From Opitutaceae bacterium (GTDB lineage: Bacteria > Verrucomicrobiota > Verrucomicrobiia > Opitutales > Opitutaceae), in contig PLTZ01000019.1 of the NCBI GenBank assembly GCA_003164715.1, positions 1-64,000 of the forward strand: a stretch of 64,000 nucleotides of DNA, in the 5' to 3' direction. This document shows, piece after piece, positions 19,503 to 30,257 of the stretch. Position 1 is the first letter of the stretch; each line of letters opens with the position of its first letter. Under the pieces are notes generated by a model. It did no database searches. It was given only the letters and a program-made list of their open reading frames with translations, and was not told the origin of the DNA. Position numbers and translations under genes: made by a program.

Positions 19503-21410
19503 TTATGGCAAGTCCCGCACCGCGGCCGCGACGGCCTCGGGGGCCAGGTCCCCGAGGCTGCCTCCCCCGGTGGGCGGGCAGCCCGGGGGCTGGAGGATCC
19601 TGTGCGGGGCATCGAAGACGGGGCCCGTGCGGATCGGGTTCGTCGGCCCGAAGAGGCCGACCAGGGGCACGCCGAGCGCGTTCGCCAGGTGCATGCCCCC
19701 GGTGTCGTTGGACACGAGGAGCCGGCAGCGGGCGAGCGCGGACGCGAACGCGATCAGGCTGGTTGCGCCCGCCAGGTCGGTCACGCGGGACGGGCCGAAA
19801 CCCGCGGCGATGCCGGAGGTGATCGCCTGGTCGGCCGCGGTGCCGAAGAGCACGAAGTGCTCGCCGGGGAACGCATCGATGAGGCGCCGCCAGCCGGCGG
19901 CGGGCCAGCGCTTGGACGGGTCGTTCTCGGACCCCGCGATCAGGCCGATCGGCGCCGCCTGCGGCAGGAGGGGGTCGGGCTGCTCGATCTCGATCGCGTG
20001 CGTCGGGAACGGGCGAAGGTCCATCCGCGCGTCCAGGCCGAAGTGCCGTAGGAAGCTCTCCCAGAGCTGCGTCTGGTGGTGGCGGGACTCGTCGAACCCC
20101 TCGGGCGTCCGGTACGCGTGGGTGAGGAGCGGCCGGCGCCGGCCGGGCCTTTCGATCCCGAAGCGCTGGGGGCACGCCGCCGCCCGCGCCTCGAGGTCCC
20201 CGCGCAGGGAATTGGTGAAGAGGATCCAGGTGTCCGGGTACGAGGCCCGCAGCGCGGCGAAGCGCGCGAGGTAACCCGGGCCGTGCGCCGGGAGCGCGCG
20301 GACCCGGTCGGCCACGCAGAGCGCCTCGAGCAGCGGGACGAAGGCCGGCTTCGCGAGGAGCGTGATCTCGGCGTCGGGGCGCGACGCGCGCAGGGCCCGC
20401 ACGAGCGGCAGCGCCATCGCGACGTCCCCGAGCCAGTTGGGCATGCGGATCCAGACCCGCGTGTTCCTCGGGGGCTGGTCGAGGCCGCGGTTGCGCAGGT
20501 CCGCATCCAGGAGGTTGCGCTTGGCCTCGAGGCGCAGCCGCCGGGAGGGGACGTCCTGGTTCCTCCAGCGGTCGTGGGCCCAGAGCCACGACGCGCAGAG
20601 CTCCTCGTCGGACATCGCCGTCTCGAACCAGCCGTTAAGGGAGAGGGTTGCGCCCGCGGCCGTGCCGTCGAAGGGCACCGGGTTCGACTCGAAGGTGACG
20701 CGCCAGAACGCGGTGCGCCTCGGATAGAACGTGCGCAGCTCGGCGCCGAACTTCGCGGCGAGGAGGCCCGGAAGCTCGGTCGACGAGCACACGCGGCCCA
20801 TGAGGAGGGTGAGGGCCCCCTGGTCCCCCGCGTTCTGGTCGAACAGGACGCCGACGCAGCCCTTTCGCCTCAGGATGGCGAGCGCCTCGGCGAACCCCTC
20901 CCTGCGCGAGAGGAGCCGCATCCCGTGCCGCTCGCGGGTCCTTCGGACGAAGGCGTCGAGAGAGGCGCTGGCGAGCGGGCGGAAGATGATGCCGAACTCA
21001 GGCAGCGGCACCGGGCTCAGGAGCTTGAGCCAGGTCTGGCTCTCCCAGTGCGCGAGGTGCAGGGTCGCCAGGACGACCGGCCGCGGCCGGGCGGAGCAGT
21101 CGCGCGCGAAGGCGTCCACGGACGGCCCCAGCCGCGCGATCTTGCGGATCCGCCGCTCGGACAGGAAGGGGCTGGCGAGCGAGAGGAGCGCGGTCTCGAC
21201 CAGCCGGCGGGAGCTCTCGCGGGCCATGCGCCGGCGCCAGGAGCGCGGGCGCTGCGGGAAGGCGTGGTGGAGGTTCGAGCGCAGGAGGCGGCGCCTGCGG
21301 GGGGCGAGCCAGAGGATCGCCTCGCCCCCGACGGCCGAGACGGCGCGCAGCAACGGCTCGGGCGTCACGGCGAGCAGGCGGCCAATGAGGGTGAGGATGA
21401 GGGCGATCAC
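19503..21410 (-). CDS. Fusion protein: N-terminal LpxL/HtrB-like acyltransferase + C-terminal GT9 (WaaF-like) heptosyltransferase
   Basis: 635 aa single frame. N-half: 'LATLHLAHWESQTW' (HX4E), 'RRKGCVGVLFDQNAGDQGALTLLMGR'. C-half: 'RVWIRMPNWLGDVAMALPLVRALRASRPDAEITLLAKP', 'GLIAGSENDPSKRWPAAGWRRLI', 'LLVSNDTGGMHLANALGVPLVGLFGPTNP'. Confidence 0.88.
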   Translation of the reverse strand: MIALILTLIGRLLAVTPEPLLRAVSAVGGEAILWLAPRRRRLLRSNLHHAFPQRPRSWRRRMARESSRRLVETALLSLASPFLSERRIRKIARLGPSVDAFARDCSARPRPVVLATLHLAHWESQTWLKLLSPVPLPEFGIIFRPLASASLDAFVRRTRERHGMRLLSRREGFAEALAILRRKGCVGVLFDQNAGDQGALTLLMGRVCSSTELPGLLAAKFGAELRTFYPRRTAFWRVTFESNPVPFDGTAAGATLSLNGWFETAMSDEELCASWLWAHDRWRNQDVPSRRLRLEAKRNLLDADLRNRGLDQPPRNTRVWIRMPNWLGDVAMALPLVRALRASRPDAEITLLAKPAFVPLLEALCVADRVRALPAHGPGYLARFAALRASYPDTWILFTNSLRGDLEARAAACPQRFGIERPGRRRPLLTHAYRTPEGFDESRHHQTQLWESFLRHFGLDARMDLRPFPTHAIEIEQPDPLLPQAAPIGLIAGSENDPSKRWPAAGWRRLIDAFPGEHFVLFGTAADQAITSGIAAGFGPSRVTDLAGATSLIAFASALARCRLLVSNDTGGMHLANALGVPLVGLFGPTNPIRTGPVFDAPHRILQPPGCPPTGGGSLGDLAPEAVAAAVRDLP

Positions 21411-21464
21411 GGGGTCGTTACCGGGCCGACGGGATTTGGCGTTTGATTTTCGTCGGGAAAAGCC

Positions 21465-22439
21465 ATGGAACCTTACGCTCGCGCGTCAATGACCGAACTC
21501 CTCATCATCAAACCCTCCTCCCTGGGAGACATCGTCCACGGGCTGCAGGTGGCCACCTCGCTCAAGGCGCAGCGGGCCGACCTGCGCATCTCCTGGATCG
21601 TCCGCGAGATGTTCGCACCCATCGTCCGGGCGTGCGAGGCGGTCGACCGCGTGTACGTGTTCAACAGGAAGGGCGGGGCCAAGGACTTCTTGAAGCTGAT
21701 GCGCGAGGTGCGGGCCACCAAATTCGACTATGTCTTCGACATGCAGGGCCTGCTCAGGACGGGCCTGATGACCTCGCGCGCGAGGGCGAAGCACAAGGTG
21801 GGGCGCACCGACGCCCGGGAATGGGCCGGGATGTTCTACGACGAAAAGATCCCTCTGCCCCCGGACGGACGCAGGAGCCACGCCGTGGACATCCTGCTCC
21901 AGTTCTGCCCGGTCCTCGGGGCGAAGCCCGAGCTCAAGGGGACGCTCAAGTTCCGCGAGGTCGACAGCCTCAACCTGAAGTTCGCCGACGGAAGGGGCGG
22001 GGCCAGGCCCTTCGTCATGTTCCCCGACAGCCGCAGGGCCGACAAGAAGTGGGGCGGCTTCAAGCAGCTGACGGAGATCATTCTGCGGGAGGACAAGTCG
22101 CGGAAGGTCGTGTGGGCCGGCAACAACCCCCTCCCCGACAAGGGCGCCTTCCCGCCGGCCCAGTTTCTGAACCTCACGGGCAACACGAGCCTCGTGTCGC
22201 TGCCCGCACTCGTGAAGAAGGCCGACTGGGTCATCAGCAACGACAGCGGGCCGATGCACCTGGCGGCGGCCCTCGGGGTCCGCGTGTTCGCCATCTTCGG
22301 GCCCACCGATCCGCGCCTGTTCGGTCCGTATCCGATCGGGGGCGCGCTCAACCATGTCATCCAGGCCCCGGTGGGCGACCTGAAGCTCCTTTCGGTGCGG
22401 GACGTCTACGCGCGGTTCCAGCGGATCCGCGGCCGTTGA
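21465..22439 (+). CDS. GT9 heptosyltransferase (WaaC-like)
   Basis: MTELLIIKPSSLGDIVHGLQVATSLKAQRADLRISWIV...; 'WVISNDSGPMHLAAALGVRVFAIFGPTDPRLFGPY'. Start may be 21489. Confidence 0.9.
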   Translation: MEPYARASMTELLIIKPSSLGDIVHGLQVATSLKAQRADLRISWIVREMFAPIVRACEAVDRVYVFNRKGGAKDFLKLMREVRATKFDYVFDMQGLLRTGLMTSRARAKHKVGRTDAREWAGMFYDEKIPLPPDGRRSHAVDILLQFCPVLGAKPELKGTLKFREVDSLNLKFADGRGGARPFVMFPDSRRADKKWGGFKQLTEIILREDKSRKVVWAGNNPLPDKGAFPPAQFLNLTGNTSLVSLPALVKKADWVISNDSGPMHLAAALGVRVFAIFGPTDPRLFGPYPIGGALNHVIQAPVGDLKLLSVRDVYARFQRIRGR

Positions 22440-22470
22440 CCGGCGGCCCAACCCCCACAGGCTTCCCCCC

Positions 22471-23742
22471 ATGCTCGATCCCAAACTGGTCCGCGAATCC
22501 CCGGAGCTCGTGCGCGCGGCGATCGCCAAGAAGCACCTCTCGGTCGACCTCGACTCGGTCCTGGCCGCGGACGCCGCGTGGCGCGCGCTGCTCCTCGAGG
22601 TCGAGCAGCTGCGCTCCGTGCAGAAGGCGGCCAATGCGGCGATGGCCGCGCTCAAGAAGGGCTCGCCGGAGTTCCTCGCCAAGCTGGGCGAGATGAAGGC
22701 GGTCTCCGCCCAGTTGAAGGAGAGGGACGGCGCGCTCAAGGCGGCCGAGGAGCGGTCCCGCGAGGCGATGCTCTCGCTCCCAAACCTCCCCCACGCGAGC
22801 GTACCGGAGGGGAGGACGCCCCAGGAGAACGCGGTGGTCTCGACGCAGGGAGACCCGGGGGCCGTCGGGGCGCACGCCGTGGCGCACTGGGACATCCCGG
22901 GCTTCCCGCGGCTCTTCGACTTCGAGCGCGGCGCCAAGGTGACCGGGGCCGGCTTTCCCTTCTTCATCGGCGACGGGGCGCGGCTCGCGCGGGCCCTCAT
23001 CAACTTCTTCCTCGAGGAGGACGTGAGGGCCGGCTACGTGGAGGTCTCGCCCCCGATCTTCGTGAACGCCGCCAGCGCCACGGCGACCGGGCAGTTGCCC
23101 GACAAGGAGGGGCAGATGTACGAGACGACGCCCGACCGGCTGTTCGCCGTGCCGACGGCGGAGGTGCCGCTCACCAACTTCCTCAGGGACGAGATCCTGG
23201 ACGAGGCCGCGCTCCCGGTGAAGCGCTGCGCGTACACGCCGTGCTTCCGGAGGGAGGCCGGCAGCTACGGCAAGGACGTGCGGGGGCTCAACCGCGTGCA
23301 CCAGTTCGACAAGGTGGAGCTCCTGAAGTGGGTCCATCCGTCGTCGAGCTACGCGGAGCTCGATTCGCTCCGGGACGACGCCGAGAGCCTCCTCAGGAAG
23401 CTCGAGATCCCGTACCGCGTGCTCCTCATGTGCGGGGGCGACCTCGGGTTCGCCCAGTCGAAGAAGTACGACCTCGAGGTGTGGGCGGCGGGGCAGAAGC
23501 GGTGGCTCGAGGTGTCGAGCTGCTCGAATTTCGAGGCCTTCCAGGCCCGGCGCGCGCAGATCCGCTTCCGTTCGAAGGAATCCGGCAGGGCCGAGCTCGT
23601 ACACACGCTCAACGGCTCCGGCCTCGCGGTGCCCCGGGTCCTTGCGGCGATCCTGGAGAACAACCTCGAGGCGGACGGGCGGGTGAGGATCCCGGCCGCG
23701 CTCGTCCCGCATTTCGGGAAGTCCCACCTCAGCTTCGCCTGA
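22471..23742 (+). CDS. serS: Seryl-tRNA synthetase
   Basis: MLDPKLVRESPELVRAAIAKKH; 'PTAEVPLTNFLRDEILDEAALPVKRCAYTPCFRREAGSYGKDVRGLNRVHQFDKVEL'; 'LEVSSCSNFEAFQARRAQIRFR'. Confidence 0.97.
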   Translation: MLDPKLVRESPELVRAAIAKKHLSVDLDSVLAADAAWRALLLEVEQLRSVQKAANAAMAALKKGSPEFLAKLGEMKAVSAQLKERDGALKAAEERSREAMLSLPNLPHASVPEGRTPQENAVVSTQGDPGAVGAHAVAHWDIPGFPRLFDFERGAKVTGAGFPFFIGDGARLARALINFFLEEDVRAGYVEVSPPIFVNAASATATGQLPDKEGQMYETTPDRLFAVPTAEVPLTNFLRDEILDEAALPVKRCAYTPCFRREAGSYGKDVRGLNRVHQFDKVELLKWVHPSSSYAELDSLRDDAESLLRKLEIPYRVLLMCGGDLGFAQSKKYDLEVWAAGQKRWLEVSSCSNFEAFQARRAQIRFRSKESGRAELVHTLNGSGLAVPRVLAAILENNLEADGRVRIPAALVPHFGKSHLSFA

Positions 23743-23762
23743 GCGGCGCGGGTGCCCGGACC

Positions 23763-24821
23763 ATGAAGACGAGCGGCGCCACCGCATGGAAATCGGCCGC
23801 CGAGCGCGTGGCCGCCTTCGTCTCCCGCGAGAGCCTCCAGCCGTCCGTCGTGGACTGGGCGGACGCGCGGCCGCGCGCGGAGCGCTGGGGCGTCGCCCTG
23901 TCGGGCGGCGCCGATTCCGTGGGGCTCTTGCTGCTGCTCTGGGCGCACTGGCCTGAGCGCCGCGGGCGCCTGACGGCGCTCCATTTCAACCACCGGCTCC
24001 GGGGCGCGGAGTCGGAGGCGGACGCCCGGTTCTGCGGCAGGCTGTGCGCGGCGCTCGGGGTGCCGCTCGTCTGCGGCCGCTGGAAGGCGCGCCGGCGCAC
24101 GGCCGGCGAGGCTCAGGCCCGCCAGGCCCGCTTCGAATTCTTCAGGCGGGAGATGGCTGCGCGCCGGATCCGGGTGCTCTGGCTGGGGCACCAGCAGGAT
24201 GACATTGCCGAATCGATGCTGATGCGACTCGCGCGGGGAAGCGGCGGCCAGGGCCTGGCGGCCCCGAGGGCGCTCCACGCGTTCCCGCCGGCGCGGACCG
24301 GCGGGCGCGGCTCGTTCCACGTGCGCCCGCTGCTCGGCCTGAAGAAGCGCGAGATCGCGCGGGCCCTGAGGGAGGCCGGCGCGACATGGCGCGAGGACTC
24401 GAGCAACGCCAAGGGCGTCCACTTCAGGAACAGGTTGAGGCTCGAGGTCATCCCGAGGTGGGTGCGCGCCGCCGGGCGGGACGCGCTCGCGGGCGCCGCG
24501 CTTTCCCGGGAGCTGCTCGACGAGGACAACGCCGCGATCGAGGCGTGGGTGGACTTCCTGCACCCGATTGGCGAAGACGGCTCGCTCAGCGTTTCCCGGC
24601 TATCGGGCCGGCCCAGGGCGATCGTGCGCCGCTCGCTCCACCGGTGGCTTCTCGCCCAGACCCAAGCCGGCGAGCTCTCTCGCCAGGGCTTTGAAGCGCT
24701 CCTTCTTGCCGTCGAGCGCGGCGTACCCGTGAGGCACAGCCTTGGGCGCCATGGCTTTGCGGTAATCCGGTCGGGCCGGCTGCGGTTTGAAACGCTACGC
24801 AAATGCCGTACGCCTCATTGA
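23763..24821 (+). CDS. tilS: tRNA(Ile)-lysidine synthase
   Basis: 'GVALSGGADSVGLLLLLW' PP-loop, 'ALHFNHRLRGAESEADARFC', 'LGHQQDDIAESMLMRLARGSG', 'WREDSSNAKGVHFRNRLRLEVIP'. The ORF track start (22578) is spurious. Confidence 0.93.
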   Translation: MKTSGATAWKSAAERVAAFVSRESLQPSVVDWADARPRAERWGVALSGGADSVGLLLLLWAHWPERRGRLTALHFNHRLRGAESEADARFCGRLCAALGVPLVCGRWKARRRTAGEAQARQARFEFFRREMAARRIRVLWLGHQQDDIAESMLMRLARGSGGQGLAAPRALHAFPPARTGGRGSFHVRPLLGLKKREIARALREAGATWREDSSNAKGVHFRNRLRLEVIPRWVRAAGRDALAGAALSRELLDEDNAAIEAWVDFLHPIGEDGSLSVSRLSGRPRAIVRRSLHRWLLAQTQAGELSRQGFEALLLAVERGVPVRHSLGRHGFAVIRSGRLRFETLRKCRTPH

Positions 24822-24872
24822 CTTGTAACGCAGGAACAACAACCTTGTTTCAATAGTCATACCCTCAAATAG

Positions 24873-26891
24873 ATGCCCGATCTCGAAACAAAGAAGCCAC
24901 GCCGGCAGCTGAAGAACATCCCGCCTGAACGGTTTCAGCCGAAGGTCCTCATTTTCTGGGTGGCCCTGGCCGTGGCGGTGGTCGCGCTCCTGTTCTGGTC
25001 GCCCGGCATCACCGTTTCGCCGGCATCCCTGACGGTCTATGAGGTGGTGCAGCACGCGGAGTCCCAGAACATCAAGAAGGGCATGATCCAGCCGGACCCC
25101 TCGGGCGGCCGCGACTGGGCGATCATCACGGGCGAGTTGAACAGCCCATCTCTGGTGAACGAGCGCGGCATGAAGACGGCCTCGTTCCGGGCGGCCGGCC
25201 GCCTTACGGACTCCAACATGGAGCGCCTCCAGAAGACCAACAAGTTCGACGAGCGCCAGATGACGACGGTCTTCACGCAGCTCGCGCTCAGCGTCCTGCC
25301 GGTGCTCATCATCATCGGCTTCCTGTATTTCCTCTTCAGCCGCCAGCTGCGCCAGGCCGGCCGGGGCGCGCTCAATTTCGGAAAGAGCCGCGCCAAGCTC
25401 CTGACCCGCGACCGCGAGAAGATCACCTTCGGCGACGTCGCGGGCTGCGACGAGGCCAAGGAGGAGGTCTCCGAGGTCGTCGAGTTCCTCAAGGACCCGA
25501 AGAAGTTCACGAAGATGGGTGGACGCATCCCGAAGGGCATCCTCATGGTGGGCCCCCCGGGCACCGGCAAGACGCTCCTGGCGAAGGCGGTGGCGGGCGA
25601 GGCCGACGTTCCCTTCTTCAGCATCTCGGGCTCGGACTTCGTGGAGATGTTCGTGGGCGTCGGGGCGTCGCGGGTGAGGGACATGTTCGAGCAAGGGCGC
25701 AAGAGCGCGCCGTGCCTCATCTTCATCGACGAGATCGACGCGGTCGGGCGCCAGCGCGGCGCCGGGCTCGGCGGGGGCAACGACGAGCGCGAGCAGACGC
25801 TCAATTCCCTCCTGGTCGAGATGGACGGTTTCGATACGACCGAGGGCGTCATCATCATTGCGGCGACCAACCGGCCCGACGTCCTCGACAGCGCGCTCCT
25901 GCGCCCCGGCCGCTTCGACCGCCAGATCTACGTGGACCTTCCCGACATGATCGGCCGCGAGCAGATCCTCAGGGTCCACGCGCGCAAGCTGAGCCTCGGC
26001 GACAACGTGGACCTCGGCGTGATCGCGCGCGGCACGCCCGGGCTGTCCGGCGCCGAGCTCGCCAACCTCCTCAACGAGGCGGCGCTCCTCGCCGCCCGCA
26101 GAAACCGCAAGAAGATCGACGCGGCCGACGTCGAGGACGCGCGCGAGAAGGTGCAGTTCGGCCGCGAGCGCAGGCGCCTGATGGACGACGAGGAGAAGAA
26201 GCTCACGGCCTACCATGAGGCCGGCCACGCCCTGATCCAGGGCGTCCTGGACGACGGCCACATGCCCGTCCACAAGGTCACCATCATCCCGCGGGGACGC
26301 AGCCTCGGGAGCACCATGTTCATTCCGAAGAAGGATGTCCTCACCCAGGCGATGAAGCGGATGCTCAACCAGATCGCGATGGGCCTGGGCGGGCGCATCG
26401 CCGAGGAGCTCGTCATGGGGGACATCTCGAGCGGCGCGGCGGGCGACATCATCCAGATCACCGCGATCGCGCGGCACATGGTGTGCGACTGGGGCATGAG
26501 CCCGCTCGGCCCCATCGCCTACGGCGGCAACCACGACACCGTCTTCCTCGGCCGCGACATCACCCGGACCGAGAACGTGTCGGAAGAGACGGCGCGCCGG
26601 ATCGACGTGGAGATCCAGCGGATCATCTCCGAGCAGTACGAGCGCGCGAAGATAATCATCAGCGAGCGCCGTCCCGCGCTGGACAAGATTGCCGAGGCCC
26701 TCCTTGAGCACGAGACGATCGAGGGAAGGCATGTGCTCGAGATCCTCGAGTTTGGGGAGATCCGCTCGCCGATCGCCGTGGCGTTTTTCGGCAAGCTGAC
26801 CGAGAAGCCCGAGGAGAAGAAGGCGGCCGACAAGCCAGCCGCCGAGGGACTTGGCGCGGGCGGGCCGGCTCCGGCTCCGACCCCGGCCTGA
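24873..26891 (+). CDS. ftsH: ATP-dependent zinc metalloprotease FtsH
   Basis: '[53 protein letters not shown]', SRH region, '[12 protein letters not shown]' HEXXH. Confidence 0.97.
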   Translation: MPDLETKKPRRQLKNIPPERFQPKVLIFWVALAVAVVALLFWSPGITVSPASLTVYEVVQHAESQNIKKGMIQPDPSGGRDWAIITGELNSPSLVNERGMKTASFRAAGRLTDSNMERLQKTNKFDERQMTTVFTQLALSVLPVLIIIGFLYFLFSRQLRQAGRGALNFGKSRAKLLTRDREKITFGDVAGCDEAKEEVSEVVEFLKDPKKFTKMGGRIPKGILMVGPPGTGKTLLAKAVAGEADVPFFSISGSDFVEMFVGVGASRVRDMFEQGRKSAPCLIFIDEIDAVGRQRGAGLGGGNDEREQTLNSLLVEMDGFDTTEGVIIIAATNRPDVLDSALLRPGRFDRQIYVDLPDMIGREQILRVHARKLSLGDNVDLGVIARGTPGLSGAELANLLNEAALLAARRNRKKIDAADVEDAREKVQFGRERRRLMDDEEKKLTAYHEAGHALIQGVLDDGHMPVHKVTIIPRGRSLGSTMFIPKKDVLTQAMKRMLNQIAMGLGGRIAEELVMGDISSGAAGDIIQITAIARHMVCDWGMSPLGPIAYGGNHDTVFLGRDITRTENVSEETARRIDVEIQRIISEQYERAKIIISERRPALDKIAEALLEHETIEGRHVLEILEFGEIRSPIAVAFFGKLTEKPEEKKAADKPAAEGLGAGGPAPAPTPA

Positions 26892-26966
26892 CCCGGGTCG
26901 GGAGGTCCTGGCGCTTTTCCGGCTTGGATTTGCGGGGGGGTGCCCCAACATGAGCGGCCTAACAGT

Positions 26967-28325
26967 ATGAAGATCTGCTGCATCGGCGCCGGCTATGTCG
27001 GCGGGCCCACCATGGCGATGATCGCGCTCAAGGCGCCCGACGTGGAGGTCAGGGTGGTCGACATGAACGCCGCGCGGATCGCGGCCTGGAGCTCGGCGAC
27101 GCTCCCTATCTACGAGCCGGGACTCGACGAGGTGGTCCGCAAGACCCGGGGCAGGAACCTGCATTTCTCGACGGACGTCAAGGGGGCCATCGAGGCCGCC
27201 GACATCGTCTTCGTCGCGGTCAACACCCCGACCAAGAGCTACGGGGTCGGGGCGGGGCGCGCTGCCGACCTGCGCTTCATTGAGTCGGTGGCCCGGACGA
27301 TCGCCGAATGCGCGAACGGGCCGAAGATCATCGTCGAGAAGTCCACCATCCCGGTGAAGACGGCCGAGACGATCAAGGACATCCTCGCGGCCAACGGGCG
27401 AGGGATAAAGTTCCAGGTGCTGTCCAACCCGGAGTTCCTTGCGGAGGGAACGGCCATCGCCGACCTGCTCAACCCCGACCGGGTGCTGATCGGCGGGGAG
27501 CGCACGCCGGAGGGCGCGGCTGCGATGGCGGCCTTGGCCGACATCTACGCCCGGTGGGTCCCCCGCGACCGGATCATCACCACGAACCTCTGGTCCTCGG
27601 AGCTCTCGAAACTGGTGGCGAACGCCTTCCTCGCCCAGAGGATCTCGTCCATCAACTCGATCTCGGCGCTGTGCGAGGCGACGGGCGCGGACGTGGACGA
27701 GGTGGCCAACGCCATCGGCCGGGACTCGCGCATCGGTCCGAAGTTCCTGAAGGCCTCGGTCGGCTTCGGCGGATCGTGCTTCCAGAAGGACATCCTCAAC
27801 CTGGTCTACCTGTGCGAGCACTTCGGGCTGCCCGAAGTGGCGGGTTTCTGGGAGGGCGTCGTGAAGATGAACGAATGGCAGAAGCACCGGTTCACGGCCA
27901 GGATCGTGAAGGCGCTCTACAACTCGGTCGCCGACAAGAAGATAGCTGTGCTCGGCTTCGCCTTCAAGAAGGACACGAACGACACGCGGGAATCCGCGGC
28001 GATCGCCGTGTGCCGCGACCTGATCGCCGAGCAGGCGCGGGTGACCGTGTACGACCCCAAGGTGCCCGAGGACGAGATCCGGCGCGACGTGCTGGGCAAG
28101 GACGGCGCCAACCCGCTGCTCTCGGTCGCCTCGAGCGGCTACGATGCCGCCGTCGGCGCCCACGCCCTGGTAATCGCGACGGAATGGGACGAATTCAAGG
28201 CGCTCGACTTCGAGAGGATCTACGGGGTGATGTCCAAGCCGGCGTTCGTGTTCGACGGGCGCAACATCCTCGACCTGCAGAAGCTCAGGGCCATCGGATT
28301 CCGCGCCGCGGGGATCGGGAAGTAG
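26967..28325 (+). CDS. ugd: UDP-glucose 6-dehydrogenase, resembling the animal/plant-type enzyme
   Basis: [34 protein letters not shown]; '[43 protein letters not shown]'; '[25 protein letters not shown]'; '[15 protein letters not shown]'. Confidence 0.95.
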   Translation: MKICCIGAGYVGGPTMAMIALKAPDVEVRVVDMNAARIAAWSSATLPIYEPGLDEVVRKTRGRNLHFSTDVKGAIEAADIVFVAVNTPTKSYGVGAGRAADLRFIESVARTIAECANGPKIIVEKSTIPVKTAETIKDILAANGRGIKFQVLSNPEFLAEGTAIADLLNPDRVLIGGERTPEGAAAMAALADIYARWVPRDRIITTNLWSSELSKLVANAFLAQRISSINSISALCEATGADVDEVANAIGRDSRIGPKFLKASVGFGGSCFQKDILNLVYLCEHFGLPEVAGFWEGVVKMNEWQKHRFTARIVKALYNSVADKKIAVLGFAFKKDTNDTRESAAIAVCRDLIAEQARVTVYDPKVPEDEIRRDVLGKDGANPLLSVASSGYDAAVGAHALVIATEWDEFKALDFERIYGVMSKPAFVFDGRNILDLQKLRAIGFRAAGIGK

Positions 28326-28331
28326 GCGGTC

Positions 28332-29489
28332 CTAGGTCCCGAGTGCCGTCCGGTAGACGCGGGGCACGCGCTTGGTGACCGAGCAGAGCGTCTCCCACGG
28401 TATCGTGTCCGCCCAGCGGCTGAATTCCCCGATCGAGATCTCGCCGCCGCCCTGGCGCCCGACCAGCACGGCCTCGTCGCCGCTCGCGACGTCCCCGACG
28501 TCGGTGACATCCACGATGGTCTGGTCCATCGTCACGCGCCCGAGGACCGGGCACCGGGTGCCGTTGATCAGGACGCTCGCCTTGTTGCTCACCGAGCGCG
28601 GGATCCCGTCGCCGTAGCCCGCGCAGAGCACCGCGGTCCTCGTGTCCCGGGTGAGCGTACGCGTGCGCCCGTAGCTCACCGTCGTTCCCGAGGGCAGGCG
28701 CTTGACGATCCCCACGCGTGTCCGAAAGCTGAATACAGGCTCGGTCCTCACCTGCGCCAGGAAGGAGCTGGGGTGGGGCAGGATCCCGAACTGCAGGAGC
28801 CCGACCCGCACCGCGTTGAAGGGGCTCGCCCCGGGCATCGTCTCCAAGCCGGCGCTGTTGTCCGCGTGGATGAAGAGCCCCCCCGGGGCCGGCCGGTCCA
28901 GACCGCACGTGGCCAGAACGCCGAGAAAGCGCCGCCGCTGCTCCTCGGTGAAGGCCGCGTCGTCATCGGGGCTCGCGAAATGCGTGAACACGCCGGCGAG
29001 CCTCAGGTGCTCCGCGCCGGATATCCGGCGGAGGAGCGCGGGTGCCTCCTCGTACCAGACGCCGAGCCTGCCCATTCCGGTGTCGACCTTGAGATGCACC
29101 GAAACGGGCCGCCGCGCGGCCTTTCCGGCGGCGTCCATCCGCGACACCTCGTCCTCGGTCGACACGGTCACGGCCAGCCCGTATTCGGCGGCGAACCGGT
29201 CCTCGTCGGGAAGCAGCGGGCTCAGGAGCAGGATAGGCCAGCCCGGGCCCAGCTCGCGCAACTGGGCGGCCTCGGTCAGATTCGCGACCGCGAAGAGGTC
29301 GGCGCCGGCGTGCATCAGCCTGCCGGCGACGTGCTGGAGGCCGTGGCCGTACGCGTCGGCCTTGACGACCGCGACGTAGCGGATGTGGGCGGGGAGCGAC
29401 CCGCGTATCAGGCGCAGGTTGCGCTCGATCGCCGCCAGGTCGATCTCGGCCCAGCAGCGAAGGGGAAGCGTTGAGTGTGACGGGATCAC
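28332..29489 (-). CDS. alr: Alanine racemase
   Basis: 'AEIDLAAIERNLRLIR', 'YVAVVKADAYGHGLQHVA' PLP lysine motif, 'VHLKVDTGMGRLG', 'TRTAVLCAGYGDGIPRSVSNKASVLINGTRCPVLGRVTMDQTIVDVTD'. GTG start overlaps the tsaB stop (GTGA). Confidence 0.95.
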   Translation of the reverse strand: MIPSHSTLPLRCWAEIDLAAIERNLRLIRGSLPAHIRYVAVVKADAYGHGLQHVAGRLMHAGADLFAVANLTEAAQLRELGPGWPILLLSPLLPDEDRFAAEYGLAVTVSTEDEVSRMDAAGKAARRPVSVHLKVDTGMGRLGVWYEEAPALLRRISGAEHLRLAGVFTHFASPDDDAAFTEEQRRRFLGVLATCGLDRPAPGGLFIHADNSAGLETMPGASPFNAVRVGLLQFGILPHPSSFLAQVRTEPVFSFRTRVGIVKRLPSGTTVSYGRTRTLTRDTRTAVLCAGYGDGIPRSVSNKASVLINGTRCPVLGRVTMDQTIVDVTDVGDVASGDEAVLVGRQGGGEISIGEFSRWADTIPWETLCSVTKRVPRVYRTALGT

Positions 29490-30118
29490 GGCGCCCTGTG
29501 GATTTGCGGGACCCATTTCGCATAGGAGGGCTCCTGGTGCAGGAACGCGTCCGGGTCCCGGGTCTCGCGGAAGAGGTCGGCGTCCGCCACGGCGGGCGAC
29601 GAGAAGAGGGTGGCGAGGTCGTAGGGGGCCGTCGCGGTGCCTGGGGGCAGCGCTTCCCAGTGCCGGAACCCTTCGGGGGTCATGAGCTCGCCGGAAAGCT
29701 CGGCCGCGGGGACGCGCAGGAGGGGCCCGCCCATGTGCAGGCAGTGCCACAGACCCCGGCGGGCGTCGGCGATGATCCCGACCTCGGGCCGCCCCACGGC
29801 GCGGGCGACGACGGCCAGTCCGACGTACGCGAAAAGGGGCCTCTGCCCGAGGGCGTCCCACACCCGCAGGGCCATCGCCGAGGAGCGGATCCCGAGGATC
29901 GAGCCGGGGCCCTCGCAGAAAGCGAACGCCGCCACGCTGCCAAAGTCGACCGCAAGCTCGTCCAGGCACTCGAAGAGGCAGACCCCAGCCTCCCCGCGGC
30001 GTGCCGACCACCGGGGCCCCTCCCCCCCGCCGAGGAGCCCGGCCTGGACCCGCTCCGAGGCGGCGTCGATCAGGAGGAGCGGCGGGTGTTCGCTGAGAAT
30101 CTGGCTAAGGCTGGGCAT
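29486..30118 (-). CDS. tsaB: tRNA threonylcarbamoyladenosine biosynthesis protein TsaB (YeaZ-like)
   Basis: 'LLLIDAASERVQAGLLGG', 'FAFCEGPGSILGIRSSAMALRVWDALG', 'IIADARRGLWHCLHM': divergent but recognisable YeaZ/ASKHA layout. Confidence 0.75.
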   Translation of the reverse strand: MPSLSQILSEHPPLLLIDAASERVQAGLLGGGEGPRWSARRGEAGVCLFECLDELAVDFGSVAAFAFCEGPGSILGIRSSAMALRVWDALGQRPLFAYVGLAVVARAVGRPEVGIIADARRGLWHCLHMGGPLLRVPAAELSGELMTPEGFRHWEALPPGTATAPYDLATLFSSPAVADADLFRETRDPDAFLHQEPSYAKWVPQIHRAP

Positions 30119-30257
30119 CTTGCGAATCCAACGAAACGCCTCGGGAGGCGCCCCGGCAAGCACGGTTCGCGGCCGTCCAATCCGGCATTGACCCGACCCG
30201 CCCGAAACCTACGCTGAACCCTCACTCTTTGCGCAAAGCACCCTCCGCATCCACGCC

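Noticed and set aside
20076-21446. 456-aa plus-strand ORF
   Set aside because: Shadow of the acyltransferase-GT9 fusion gene.
24795-28163. 1122-aa minus-strand ORF
   Set aside because: Antisense to ftsH and ugd, both certain genes. Long open antisense frames with Arg/Val/Leu/His-rich, motif-less protein are expected at this GC content.
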